From the NCBI GenBank assembly GCA_037013685.1, contig CM072885.1, positions 28,495,442-28,559,441 of the forward strand: a stretch of DNA of 64,000 nucleotides, written 5' to 3'. How positions within the stretch are numbered: position 1 is the stretch's first letter; every line of letters begins with the position of its first letter. This DNA comes from Acridotheres tristis (taxonomy: Eukaryota > Chordata > Aves > Passeriformes > Sturnidae). The notes below the pieces were generated by a model that was not told the DNA's origin, did no database searches, and saw only the letters and a list, made by a program, of their open reading frames with translations. The translations under genes and the position numbers were made by a program. Below, piece after piece: positions 51,310 through 62,241 of this stretch.

Positions 51310-51565
51310 AGAGTTTTGTATATAGGGGAATACATATATACAAACATACCACATCTGCATATATATTCCCTTATATATGTCCATATATACATTCACAGAA
51401 GACATAAACCATTTTCTCCGGAAATAAAAAAAATTAAGGTTATAAACTCCTCAAACAAGGCTTGAAAGGAAATAGCTAATTTCCATTGGGGTTAATAGAC
51501 ATTTTTGGATATTTATTTAAATATATCCTCTGTATTTAATAATTACATTCAGAATGTATGGTGGG

Positions 51566-51586
51566 ATTTATTTATTTATTTATTTA
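51566..51586. repeat. (TTTA)n microsatellite, five units
   Basis: Perfect TTTA repeats. Confidence 0.9.
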
Positions 51587-54500
51587 CAGAGACTATTAAA
51601 ATAATACACGTTATGCGTTAATTTAGGGACTGATTCATTGAGGATATTATGCAGGCATAGAAAATTTGCCAGTTGTAACAAATCCTGTGTTTGCTGTGTT
51701 ATATCTGACAGTCATGAGATTTGGAATGGAGAAAATAAGGCTGAAATCTCCACTAAAGCCACATTGCCTCCAGTGTCTGATAAAGCTTTTGATCGGTATT
51801 TATATGTTGGCTTTAATGAACTTTGAACTAGGTCCTAGAAGGCAAGAATGGTTTGAAGAATATCTTTGAATAAACAATCATCTCTGGTTTTGCAAAGAGC
51901 ATATGAAGAATAATCATCATTCCTTGGCCTCAATCTAATATTTTGTGATTACTTCCTTCAACTGCCCTATAAAAGGGAAATCAAGCTAAAATTTGCTATT
52001 ATTTCTAAATCAGAAACACAATTTTTTTTCGGGGATGCAAAATGTAAAATGTTCTGTAATAATTTTAAAAATTGTTCGGATATATTAACTTTGTTAATTT
52101 CGCTAACTTAGAAATTGTAAAAAAACAAAACAAGAATAGCGGGCCAGCATCTCACAGAAAGATCAATAGACTTTGGATATCTAAATGACACGTTGAGTTT
52201 TAATACCAGATCAGTGATGCAAAAACTTCACAGGCATGGATTAAGAGTAAAGATATGCCAACTAATACAAAGATGTAGTCATAAATATGCACTCTCTTGA
52301 AAACAGAAGTGTAAGCAGCTTTAAATATTTGGGAGACTTTCTAATAGTCTGTACAGGCTTTACCATTATGCATTTTGTTAACTCTGTTCTTCCAGGGTTG
52401 TGCAAGTCTCCAAACTTCAACTGAGAGGTAGATGATGAGAACAATTTGAACTGCAAAACTACAACATGCAAATTATGTTGAAATCACACAGCAATGCTTA
52501 TGTAAATTCTGCCAAAAAAATGTGATAGTACATGCAAGCACTTTCATTATGTATATATTTGCACAAATATCAGAAGTGCACCCACCCCCCAAAAAATCCA
52601 AACAGCCTTGTTAAAACTGGTAAGCCATCTCTGAAAATAATTATTTTAAAATTCCCTTTATATTCCTCTCTGTGAGTAGAAAAATAGTAATCTATAGAGA
52701 AACCAGCAAAAATTGCCTGGTTCAATTTTGTTATAGGCAAAATTTTCAGTGTCATTTATAGTATGTTCCTCTATAAAAGTAGTGACTGGCTTTGTTTAGT
52801 GAAATCCTGATAGCAGTCCAAAATCTGGCTGTGTTATTTGTAACTTATGTATCCCAGTAATATCTCTCCACTTATATTCACAACCAGATATGAAAGAAGC
52901 AAGTGAAAAATGTTGCATTTGGCAACATGGCAAATGTGTCATTACAGGAAAAATAAGAAAGAATTAAAGATAAGTCACTACTTACCCAGTCCAAATTATT
53001 TGTGTTACTGCAAAATAAAGTATGGGGTGGTGGAGCTGGGGAACACTTAAAAGGAACGAGAATTCTCTAGGAGGAACAATCAGGTACACATTACCAAATG
53101 TTTTTTAAGCACACTGAATGCTGATATGCAACAAAACCATTAAAATTCATGAGAATTTTGAATGAGTGTCAGTGAAATTGCTGCCTTTCTCTTTAGCAGT
53201 AAGCAAAGCTGAACTTCCTCTCAATACAGGCAGTTTCACTTAAAAAAACCTATTTGAAGATAAAGTAAGATTTTCCCTAGTTCTGTCAAAATAGTTCACA
53301 AAACACACTCCTGAAATAAAAGCATTGTAGTCTTTGATATAAAAAGATGTTTTTCTGAACTTCATGGAAATACAGGACTAACAACAGTTGCAACCACAGT
53401 ACAATGAGGAGAGATGGAATGGGTGAAATTTTGATATGTTCCTGAAATAGTATTGAGAATTATTAGTGAGAAGTCTTTCTCTGGAGCTGGAAAGGGCAAT
53501 ACAGGAGAATTCTCCAGCTAAAAAAGTGTATGACATAAAAAATACCCTAAAGAGAGAGAAGTATCTGGATGTGTACTTTAAAACAACTTTAACCCTGATA
53601 TGAAATTGCAGAAAATATTATTGATGCTATTCGCCTTCCTACTAGCTTTAAAATTTTGGCATTATTTTTTCTAGAAGAGAAAAAGGGCAATCAGGCTTAG
53701 CAATACTGTGGCAGAGAAATTAAAAGAATGAAGTATACATGAGTACAAATGAGAGTAAGACCAATTAAGGTTTTGCTTGCACTGACTGACTCTACAAATT
53801 CCTAGAGTGCATAAGAGATATGTGCTAGGAAGTTTGTTTCTTCATCACTGATCAGGGGAATGTCTTAGTCCTGACCCTTCAGTGGTCCAAACTGAGGGTG
53901 AGGTAATGAAGAGAAATCAGAGGAATTTAGAGAAATTATGTATATACCCAGGTCTGATCTTGAAAGCAGAAATGTAATGATGAAATGATTTACAGTACAA
54001 ATTACAGGTCAGTGCAAGTAGGAGTGATATTCAGGAGTTTGAAGGCAAGATATACTCATTTTCCTAATCTGATGCTCAGAATAAAGTTGATTCAAGGCAA
54101 TTTATTATTATCATTACTTTTAGAAATAAGAGCTACCTATACTAGGCAATTGTCCCTTTAGGACCTGTTATTTGGAAGACATAGGTTTTTAATTTGAGGC
54201 AGTTTTTGCATAGATACAGTTGCAATTTTCTTCGCTCATCTCTGGGTTTTAACTTCTTTAATATTCAGTAGTATCTAGAGTATGCTGATAGGTTTTATTT
54301 TGTTGCTATTATTAAGAGAAAGAATAATGAAAGAGGTGTAAGGAAATGCTTAACTTGACTCTTCCTACTTTATATTGCTCTAGTTACCTGCCACATCATT
54401 TTCCCTTATGGGATTAAAAACTGCACAATGGTGAGTGGTGGTAAAGCAGCTCTTGCACTCCTATTATCTTTTAACATAATTGACCAGAAATGAAAGAGTA

Positions 54501-56622
54501 GCATCTCTGTAGAGTGTTAATAGAAATTTTTATTTCCTCTGAGATAGTAACATAATTTTTGCTATTGGTGGTCAGGTGTGTCTATGGCTCAAGGAGCTTT
54601 GTTTTTCCCTTATTTCCTATGCCATGTTGTTTTGTATTCTGAGAACCTGCATAGAACAGGCAAGTTGCCTGCTTATTTCCTGAGAGACTTTTTATAATCA
54701 TTTTCCCGAATCCTTTATTTATTCAATAGCAACTTTTAACAGCCTTCAGTCAAAAGTTGACACTTCCTGTCTTCTACCGTGTATTCTTAATCATGCTGCT
54801 TTTTTGCAAAGAGATAATAAGCACCTACAATTTTACCTCAGACATTTTGGTTTACCTCCTGTAGTAATCTCTTTTCAAATAATCTCTGCCTTTCTATCAG
54901 TGGCTGTCGTGAGCAGAGTGATATTCCTGATGACTACTCTTCAACTAAAATTTCAGCTCATCTTTGACAATCCATTATTTATAACTGATAATCCTCACTG
55001 TATGAAAACTTAGTGTCTGTGAAACTCATCACTTTCTGGCTATGGCTTCCATAGATCCTGGAATTCACTCAGTATGTTTGTACAGCAAAAAAGAGAGCAA
55101 TGCTTTCATGTCATGGGGTGCTGGCAAGGCTAAGGTTCAGAGGGAGGTGCAATGTATTTACTTCCTCTCTGGAAGTTGGGAGACGAACTGTGATTTTACT
55201 GGGACTCAATCACTCCCCTTTACACAGTATATGGATTGAATCTGAACATGCAACCCGTATTTACTCCCAAAATTCTGAAATGCATACATTTTGTTTCTGA
55301 TGCTCCTAAAAATTTACAGAATTTGTTGGAGAAGTTTGGTTTTTCTGAATAGAACTAGATAAAAAGTAGGTTTTAAATTCTGTACCATGTTGAGAGTAGA
55401 TTCACGATGTTTCTCCCCAAAACAGTGACAAGAAAATTTAAAAAATCAGCACTACTATGGAACTTTATAAATTGATAAACCAGCAAAACAGAAGCAAGCA
55501 CTATCAACATTTTTAAAAGAAAAATTAAAATAATATTGAACATTATAATATTATGAAATAAATTTCTTAAAAGCCCTCCCATATCTACTAGATATTACTA
55601 CTGATTTTTTATTTTTGTTATTGGCACTTCAAAGTGTGTTTATCACAGTTAGCTCTCTGTCCAATATATTTCCAACTTTTTGAGATGTGGAAGAGGACTA
55701 AAATGAATAATTTTCTTTTCCTGGAATTGAATGTAGGTATATCCTGCATAAACAGTGCATAAATGTTTTATGAATCAGACCCTTAATTTTCACAATTTTT
55801 GAGGCATTTATAAGCATCCCTCCAAAACTAATAGCACCTTTCCTTACCCAGAAATAGAACATAAATAATTTCACATATTGCCTTCAGAAGCTTGCACTTT
55901 TAAATTTCAAATGCAATACTAAATGATTTCTGTAAAGTAAAATAGTAGATTGATGCTTTCTTTTGTCTAAAGGAAGAGGAACAATTGTGTACATTTTAAT
56001 TTATATGACAGTCTGCGTGAAATTGTAGACACAAGACTAAACATCCTGCATAAAACTGATGTGTCAATACAAAGCTTCCAGACTGGCATTGTCAAGGTGC
56101 CTTGCAGCACTTTTTCTCAAAGCAGCACTACAAAAAAAAAGAAGTAGCTGTTCACTAAATTCCTGGGAAAGGGAAGTGGGAGCTGGTATAAAGCTACTCA
56201 TCAGCAAAGATCTGAAGTTAGACCTTAAATCTCATCTCAGGAAACCATCAAACAACTAATGACTTGTCAATAAAGCCAAGCATCTACTTTGAAGTCATTG
56301 TCATGAAACTCATTAAGGCCACAAAAGCTAAGGGTTAGTATCCTTTTAACATCAGCAGATTATGAATCTAGTCCCTTTAGGAAAATGGCTTCAGAGTCTG
56401 ATCCAAATCCTTCAGCTAAACAGGAAGACGTAGTTAAACAAACTGATTGCCATTCTTGTTAGAAATGTGTATCTTGCGTTTAAACCATTTATGTAGAGGC
56501 AGATTTTTAGTTTCAATTAGCAAGGTGTGAACATACTTTGAATTCAAATGTATATGTTGAAGTACTATGTAATCAGCTATCAATGGAGGAAACTAAGTCT
56601 GGGATATATTATAAGTCAGCTT

Positions 56623-57216
56623 TTTATTGTATTTTAGAGGTACGTTCACCAGTTATTTGTCTCCTACACAACTTTTATATCCATAATTGCTTATGCAGCC
56701 ATATTTTTTATCTAGTGGGTGTACAAAAGAGAAGGATGTTTCAGTGTGCTTCAGACAGGTATTATGTCTCTTTTGAAACAAATCTTTGACTTTATGCTCT
56801 CTAATACTAGTGGTAAGTAGAATTTGGGCAGGTTATTTCAATAGACTGCATCATAAAGATGAATGCAAGTAACTTCCCAAATAAGGTAGGAGATACATTT
56901 GCATTAGATATACTTCTGAAACAAATCCTTTTGCCACTGGAAGGCTTTATATCCTGGTTTATCTAACTCTTGATTGTCCAGAGTCAAAATTCAAAGGACT
57001 CATTTGCATAGAGTCACTGCCTCTGTAATCGTAGTTTTGTATCACTGAAACAAATAAACTGTAGATAGTAATTTAGCTTAGAGTCTTACCATAGGGTAAA
57101 AATCTGTTCCCATCCAATATTGTGAGTGATCATTATTACCACAAATCCTGGCCTGTGTCTTGAAGACATATTCCTAATGCAAGTCATAAATGTTGCCTTC
57201 TGAGCTATATTTCAAA
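56623..57216 (-). other. SLC16A7: SLC16A7 proximal 3' untranslated region (tentative)
   Basis: DNA directly downstream of the SLC16A7 stop codon in the direction of transcription. The first canonical poly(A) hexamer I see on the minus strand is AATAAA at 56623-56628, about 590 nt after the stop. Mammalian MCT2 transcripts can carry much longer 3' ends, and further minus-strand AATAAA copies occur beyond this, for example near 55608. The end is therefore a guess: the UTR must start here, but where it stops is unknown. Confidence 0.35.
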
Positions 57217-57488
57217 TTAAATATTGGTTTCTCTTTCTGACGGATCTTCAAGAGCTTTATCAGCTCTGCTGGAAGCATCTTCATTCTCATTGTTTGTTAA
57301 TGGTTCTGCTTCCTTTGGGTCAGCGTTCTTCTGTGCTTTCTGCTTCTCCTCTTCTAACTTCTTTTCTTTTGCCAAAAGCCTGTAGTTGATGGCATTGCCA
57401 ATGAACAACCAGATACTGGCCACAGTCACAATCACTCCGCAGACAAAATACATGTACTGATATTCACCAGTAACATCTACTAACCAAC
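57217..57488 (-). CDS. SLC16A7: SLC16A7 (MCT2) terminal coding exon, helix 12 and cytoplasmic tail
   Basis: The acceptor TATTTCAG precedes GTTGGTTAG, and the split glycine codon joins the previous exon as GPPLGGWLVDVTGEYQYMYF. The exon codes for 89 residues plus TAA. Helix 12 (YFVCGVIVTVASIWLFIGNAI) is followed by NYRLLAKEKK and a charged tail rich in Glu, Lys and Asp that ends SERETNI. MCT2 orthologues that I recall share the NAINYRLLAKE block and the RETNI end, whereas MCT1 ends in a Glu-rich ESPV tail, so this exon decides the paralogue. The last three residues T-N-I fit a class I PDZ-ligand pattern; binding is inference. The tail is where paralogues differ most and is the cytoplasmic end. 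The helix 12 region of this group is contacted by the chaperones basigin or embigin in related proteins, which is family knowledge and not visible here. Confidence 0.95.
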
Positions 57489-59758
57489 CTGAAATATACA
57501 GATGAGAGAAAAAGAGTATTTAGACTAGGATACCAAATATAATCCACATCTTTCCCTTAGAGAAGTATCTATATATTTTTTGGTTTTGAAGTTGGAGCAG
57601 AAATGCATTTTCAACATGTTAAAGTTGTCTAACATAGACAGTGGAACTCTGAAAAAAAACCTGTTTTAGTCAAGATAGCAAGTACCATTGAAGACACTGA
57701 CAATAAAAAAATATTGAAGAAAAAATTATGTAAAGCTTAATGAATAATGGCAATTTCCAGCTCTTTTATTTTCATTCTTTCATTGCTTTATTATTTTATT
57801 CACCTCCTAATTGTGTTTCCTATTGTTTGGAGTGACTTTCTGACACTCACTGAGGCTGCACAAAGACAACAGGATGAAGAGGCATCAGCTGCCCGCTTTT
57901 CATGTTTACTTTCTTGTGACTGGTGAAAGAGATAGAAAGGCTTCTCCCTTTAGCCATCATGCATCAAGGACAGTAAAATGTAACAGTTCTTCCAATTTAT
58001 GAGACATTCCTTCTAAACTTCCCTCTCAAATTAACATTTGTATGTATCCAAGTATTTAGCTCTGAACTCTCCTATACTATAACTGAAACTCACAAGGTAA
58101 CCTGCACACTTCAATTTAGTATATATTTAGATACTCTTATTGGGTTGAAAACATAATGCCAGCCTATTCACCTGATACACGTTTATAAGCCATGAAATTA
58201 TTCCAGACATTTCTTTTATTTTTTCACAAACCCTGTATTAGGACGAACTCTAATAGCACTGCAAGTGTACAATTCACCTATTACTGTAAATAATGCAATT
58301 TGCTGATTTTTATCAATGAGCAGTCTCATAAAAATATATATTTAAAAGCAAAATTCTGAATTAGCAATGTTTCTGCATACTATTTTAAAACATATGAACT
58401 AGTCAAAACTGAGCTTAGCTTTTCCATGTGTTTATCCCCTTTGTTGCCTCTGTTTAACAAGTTAAATCAATTATTCACAGTATTATAGCACAAAAAAAAA
58501 TGCTTTCCAAAACTCCTGAAAAGTTAATATACTGAAAAATAAATAACTGCTTATGAAGCTACTACTCCATAAATAATTAGATTTGATATCTTTTGACTTG
58601 ATACTGATTCCAGAACCTGACTTAAAAGGCTGGACTCCAGTGGTTACAGGCTCAGACTCCCCACTAGGTGGCATAGAAAGAGTCTATGTAAGGATATATT
58701 TTGCTCTATGTTTGCCAAAGTGGATTTGTATATTAAATGATTAGAAAAATATGGAATGCCTTTAGAAGTATTAAAAATATACTTGTACAAATATTATTTT
58801 ACTGAAGTGAGTGGAATTGTTTTGGCATACTCAGAATTGCACACAACAATGCTATTTTCATAGAAATACTGACAGTAATCTGAAGTACTTTGTATATATA
58901 AATGCACACATAATCTTGCTGACTTCTGAGGCAATGTTTATGTGGGTACATCACTCACTCTCTTTATATTCTCATATTGTTGGGTTTATACTGAAACACA
59001 CAAACCATGATATACACCAATGCTTCTCAATAAAATTAGAACATCGAGTTTTTTAATCTCTTATATCATCAGAAATCTCAATAACATAAAGTTTACTATC
59101 AGCATTACTGAATACTGACCAAAAAGCCTGCAAACTGAAAATGCTTTCTGAAAATACTTTCTGAAAATACTGTTCATTTTTGCTGCTAGAAGCTCAAGTG
59201 TTAGGAATATAGTCTAAGCGATATACCTAGGCTCCTTTTAAGCTCCTCTTACACTTGTAAAGAGAAGTTGGAGACACGGATATCAGTCAGTTTCAGTCAC
59301 TTCACCCTCTGAATTGCGTCGCCAACATCTATTGGCTATTGAAACACGCTAGAGGACTGGCTGTGAGCAGAGCTGGGGTGTGAAATCATGCCAAGGCCCA
59401 ATGCTCCACAGCACCCTGATGGAATCCCACCATGTGTGCACCCTGCTTAAAATGCTGAGCAGGCCTGTGTTCCTTCTGACACTTTGCTGTTAGTTTTTCC
59501 TCTCTGGAATTGCTAATTATCTCTGTTTAGATAAATTAAAGTTGTTTAAGCAAGTGTAAGTTACCACTCTTCAAACTGCCCCTAGGTTGGAGAAAAGTAA
59601 CTGATGAGGTTATTTTTTACTATCAGACTGTTATGGTACATTTCTAGTCACAGTAAAAATATTAAATAACATAAAGAACAGTGTTTATATTAATTCAATA
59701 TTACATTGCAAGATTATGCTGTAATGCCAGACAAAAATGGAAAGAAACAGATTCTTAC
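57489..59758 (-). other. SLC16A7 last intron, 2270 bp
   Basis: Bounded by GT at 59758 and AG at 57489 on the minus strand; phase 1. It is AT-rich and holds no coding block that I recognise. A 13-bp unit (TTTCTGAAAATAC-like) is repeated in tandem near 59145-59172. A somewhat more complex, less AT-rich stretch lies at about 59180-59480 and matches no repeat family that I know. Short open frames here look random. Confidence 0.85.
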
Positions 59759-60571
59759 CTCCTAGAGGAGGGCCTATGAGCACAGGGCAACATTCCACAA
59801 TGGTGACAAGTCCCACCGCACTGGAAAATCTGGCAGCTCCAACAAGGTCCATCAATGTCTCAAAAAGAACACTGCTAACCATTCCAAATGCAAACCCGAA
59901 AAATACAGCATATATCACCAAGCCAGTGTAATTTTTTGCCAGAGGGCACATGATATGACAGATGCCATTATACAAGACTGCAAAACTAAAAAAATACTGA
60001 ATCTTTGGCCGAATAAACCTGGAGTTTGCTACAAGTCCCATGGAAGGCCTAGCAAACATGTCTACAAAGGCCAAGATAGAGAGCAAAAAAGCGGCAGAAT
60101 ATTCATCAATTCCCTTGTGCTTGGCATAAGGAGCCAAGAATACTATTGGAGCAAAGAAACCAATAAACATAATGACATTTCCTGACAAATATATTAGAAA
60201 CCCTCTGTGTTTGAAGAGGGACAGATCTAGATACTTATTCATAGTTTGCCAACAAGACTTCTTGTTGTTTTTGTGCAAGGCAGAATCTCCTGTGCCTTTT
60301 TCAACATCTTTTTTCACAGGAGGGACTTTTTTTGGTCCAACAGGTCTCATAAGTGACCCAGCCACACAGCAGTTCAAAAGAAGTCCTCCCAGAATAAGAA
60401 AGCTTCCTTTCCAGCCAAAAGCATTAAAAAGAAATTGATTGAGAGGTGCCAATGTGCTCAGAAACACTGGACTTCCAGCCATTGCCAGTCCATTGGCGAT
60501 GGGACGCTTCTTATAGAAATACTTGCCAATCATGGTCAAGGCAGGCTGTAAGTTGAATGCTAAACCCAGAC
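59759..60571 (-). CDS. SLC16A7: SLC16A7 (MCT2) large central coding exon, helices 4 to 11
   Basis: This 813-nt exon encodes most of the transport core. The acceptor is TTGTTTAG before GTCTGGG and the donor is GGAG followed by GTAAGAATC; both ends are phase 1. In order the translation shows [13 protein letters not shown], the SLC16 signature around [16 protein letters not shown] leading into helix 5, helix 6, a basic cytoplasmic loop ([10 protein letters not shown] to NKKSCW), then helices 7 to 11. In helix 8 the segment [11 protein letters not shown] keeps the Asp and Arg equivalent to D302 and R306 of MCT1, which are needed for coupled lactate and proton movement. [19 protein letters not shown] near the end is a strongly conserved MCT1/MCT2 block. 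No stop codon or frameshift is present, so the exon appears functional. An open frame continues past both splice sites, but that extension is intronic. Confidence 0.96.
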
Positions 60572-62097
60572 CTAAACAACACATAAAAGACAATATATAT
60601 TATTGCAGGTCATGCAGTGAAAATCACATTCCACCTCTTTCAAGTTATTTTTAAAACGATCAGTATCCAATCCAGTAATTCTCAATATAGAAACCAACTA
60701 GCATCAGAGAATGAAATACAGCCTCATTGCTGTCTATGAGCGTTAATACCAAGACTGTGTCATGGTGACATTTGGTCATTTTCCCCTGTAACGCTGCATT
60801 GAAAGCCAAAACTCCTTTTTGTGTTTCAGCAATGATAGAGACAGGGGAATCACATACAGAAGAATGATGGTATTAGTGCCTTGACTCACCATTTTCATAT
60901 TTGCTAAACTATAATACAATTCTCTCTTGGCTCATTTAACAAAAGTTATTAAATGTCACCACTGCTACAATGAATGTAGGGTTTATTTAAATGCATAAAT
61001 CTCCTAATTTCTTATTTCCAATCCTAATTAAGATCCAACTTGTCTGCAAAACTGGGGCATAAAATGGCAAATTATTTTCCAGCACATTCATCTCCTTCCC
61101 CAGGTCACTAGTAAGGAATTGTAAAGGACACACGTGGGAGCAGACCACCCACCCACATCAACTGTGTCTAAATTGAACCCAAAGTTGAACTTCTAGGCCT
61201 TCTCTCTATATTAAGACATATAAGCCATAAACTCTAATATGATTCTGCTTGATGGTACAGGAGAGAAGCTTTCTTCCTTGATAGGCCCATTCCCAGACTC
61301 TGACTTTACTCTTTCAGTAGGCACCAAGTTTAGGATGTCAAAAATAAGAGTTTTAAGGATTAATCACTGAATAAAAAACTCCTTTAGTCCCAACATAAAG
61401 ATGAGCCTGAATATACAATATACGTTCATTTACTACCTGTCAATATTTCACCTCTCCTTCCTTATTCTGAGAACAGAGTTTTAAAACAACTCACAACTTT
61501 TAATAAGGAGTTTCTTTAATTTACTGGCATTACAATAATTTTAAGTCATTTCTTTGGGCAATATCTAAAGCCTTTGATAGATGATTACGAATAATTTGGT
61601 GATTGACCCTGGGGGATTAAACAGAAAACAATTGAACTGAAAGTTGTTATACTTTTCTGTGAGAGTATGTGCATGTACAAACCTACAGAAAGCTAGTACA
61701 AGCTTTCACAATTCTATTAGAATTTGGCTAGCTTCTGTCCCCCTATCTGCAGTGCAACATGACTGAAAGCTAAAATAATGAATATGAAATTGCACACAAA
61801 TGGCTGCAGTAAGTGCTGTCATGAGCCAATCAATTTTTATACCATAATTATAGTGCAATGTGGAAAACTACATACAGCATTTATTGAATGCTGTATTGTT
61901 TCTGAAGTGTCCTAAGAAATAATTTAACATGTTAATTTAAAGGATTAGATAGTTCAGGTAACTGAAATTAATTGACCTTACTACCTTTTTGGATTGCATC
62001 TGTACACAGAGATTCTTGATCAGTGAGGCTCATTTGTAGAACAATACTAGAAATCATTCGATATAACATAACATAACCTTTCAGACAGGACTCTTAC
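60572..62097 (-). other. SLC16A7 intron between the 144-nt and 813-nt exons, 1526 bp
   Basis: Starts GTAAGAGTCC on the minus strand at 62097 and ends TTGTTTAG at 60572; phase 1. AT-rich unique sequence with no mobile element or RNA gene that I can recognise. Confidence 0.88.
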
Positions 62098-62241
62098 CTC
62101 CAACCACACCGATACATATATACAGTTCAAGGACACTATTGCAGAAAGAGGATGCAATCATTCCAAAAGAACACAGGATACCCCCTGCTATCATCACAGG
62201 CCGGCTACCATACTTATTCACCAAAATGCTGCTTATGGGAC
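62098..62241 (-). CDS. SLC16A7: SLC16A7 (MCT2) internal coding exon, 144 nt, helices 3 to 4
   Basis: Part of a proton-linked monocarboxylate transporter of the plasma membrane (lactate, pyruvate, ketone bodies; major facilitator superfamily). On the minus strand the exon is preceded by a pyrimidine-rich stretch ending in CAG and followed by GTAAGAG. Read with one base from the upstream exon it gives 47 full codons, and its last base starts the next codon (phase 1 at both ends). The translation starts [16 protein letters not shown], then a hydrophobic helix containing [11 protein letters not shown], and ends [10 protein letters not shown]. This matches the loop and helix 3 region of the MCT1/MCT2/MCT4 group, where an exon of this length is usual. 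The splice join to the next exon restores GVVGGLGLAFN, a family-conserved junction. The exon with the start codon was not found downstream to 64000 and should lie outside the window. The family is certain; the MCT2 assignment rests mainly on the other two exons. Confidence 0.93.

Larger units (their letters stand above)
48691..56622. other. AT-rich intergenic DNA downstream of SLC16A7
   Basis: No gene, LINE or LTR recognised in about 7.9 kb. Microsatellites are the main structure: TA-rich at 51263-51309 and TTTA units at 51566-51586. Part of the right end may be SLC16A7 3' UTR. Confidence 0.6.

Noticed and set aside
57217..62241. Assignment to SLC16A1 (MCT1)
   Set aside because: The tail ends SERETNI and the NAINYRLLAKE block matches MCT2; MCT1 has GMGINYRLLAKE and an acidic ESPV end.
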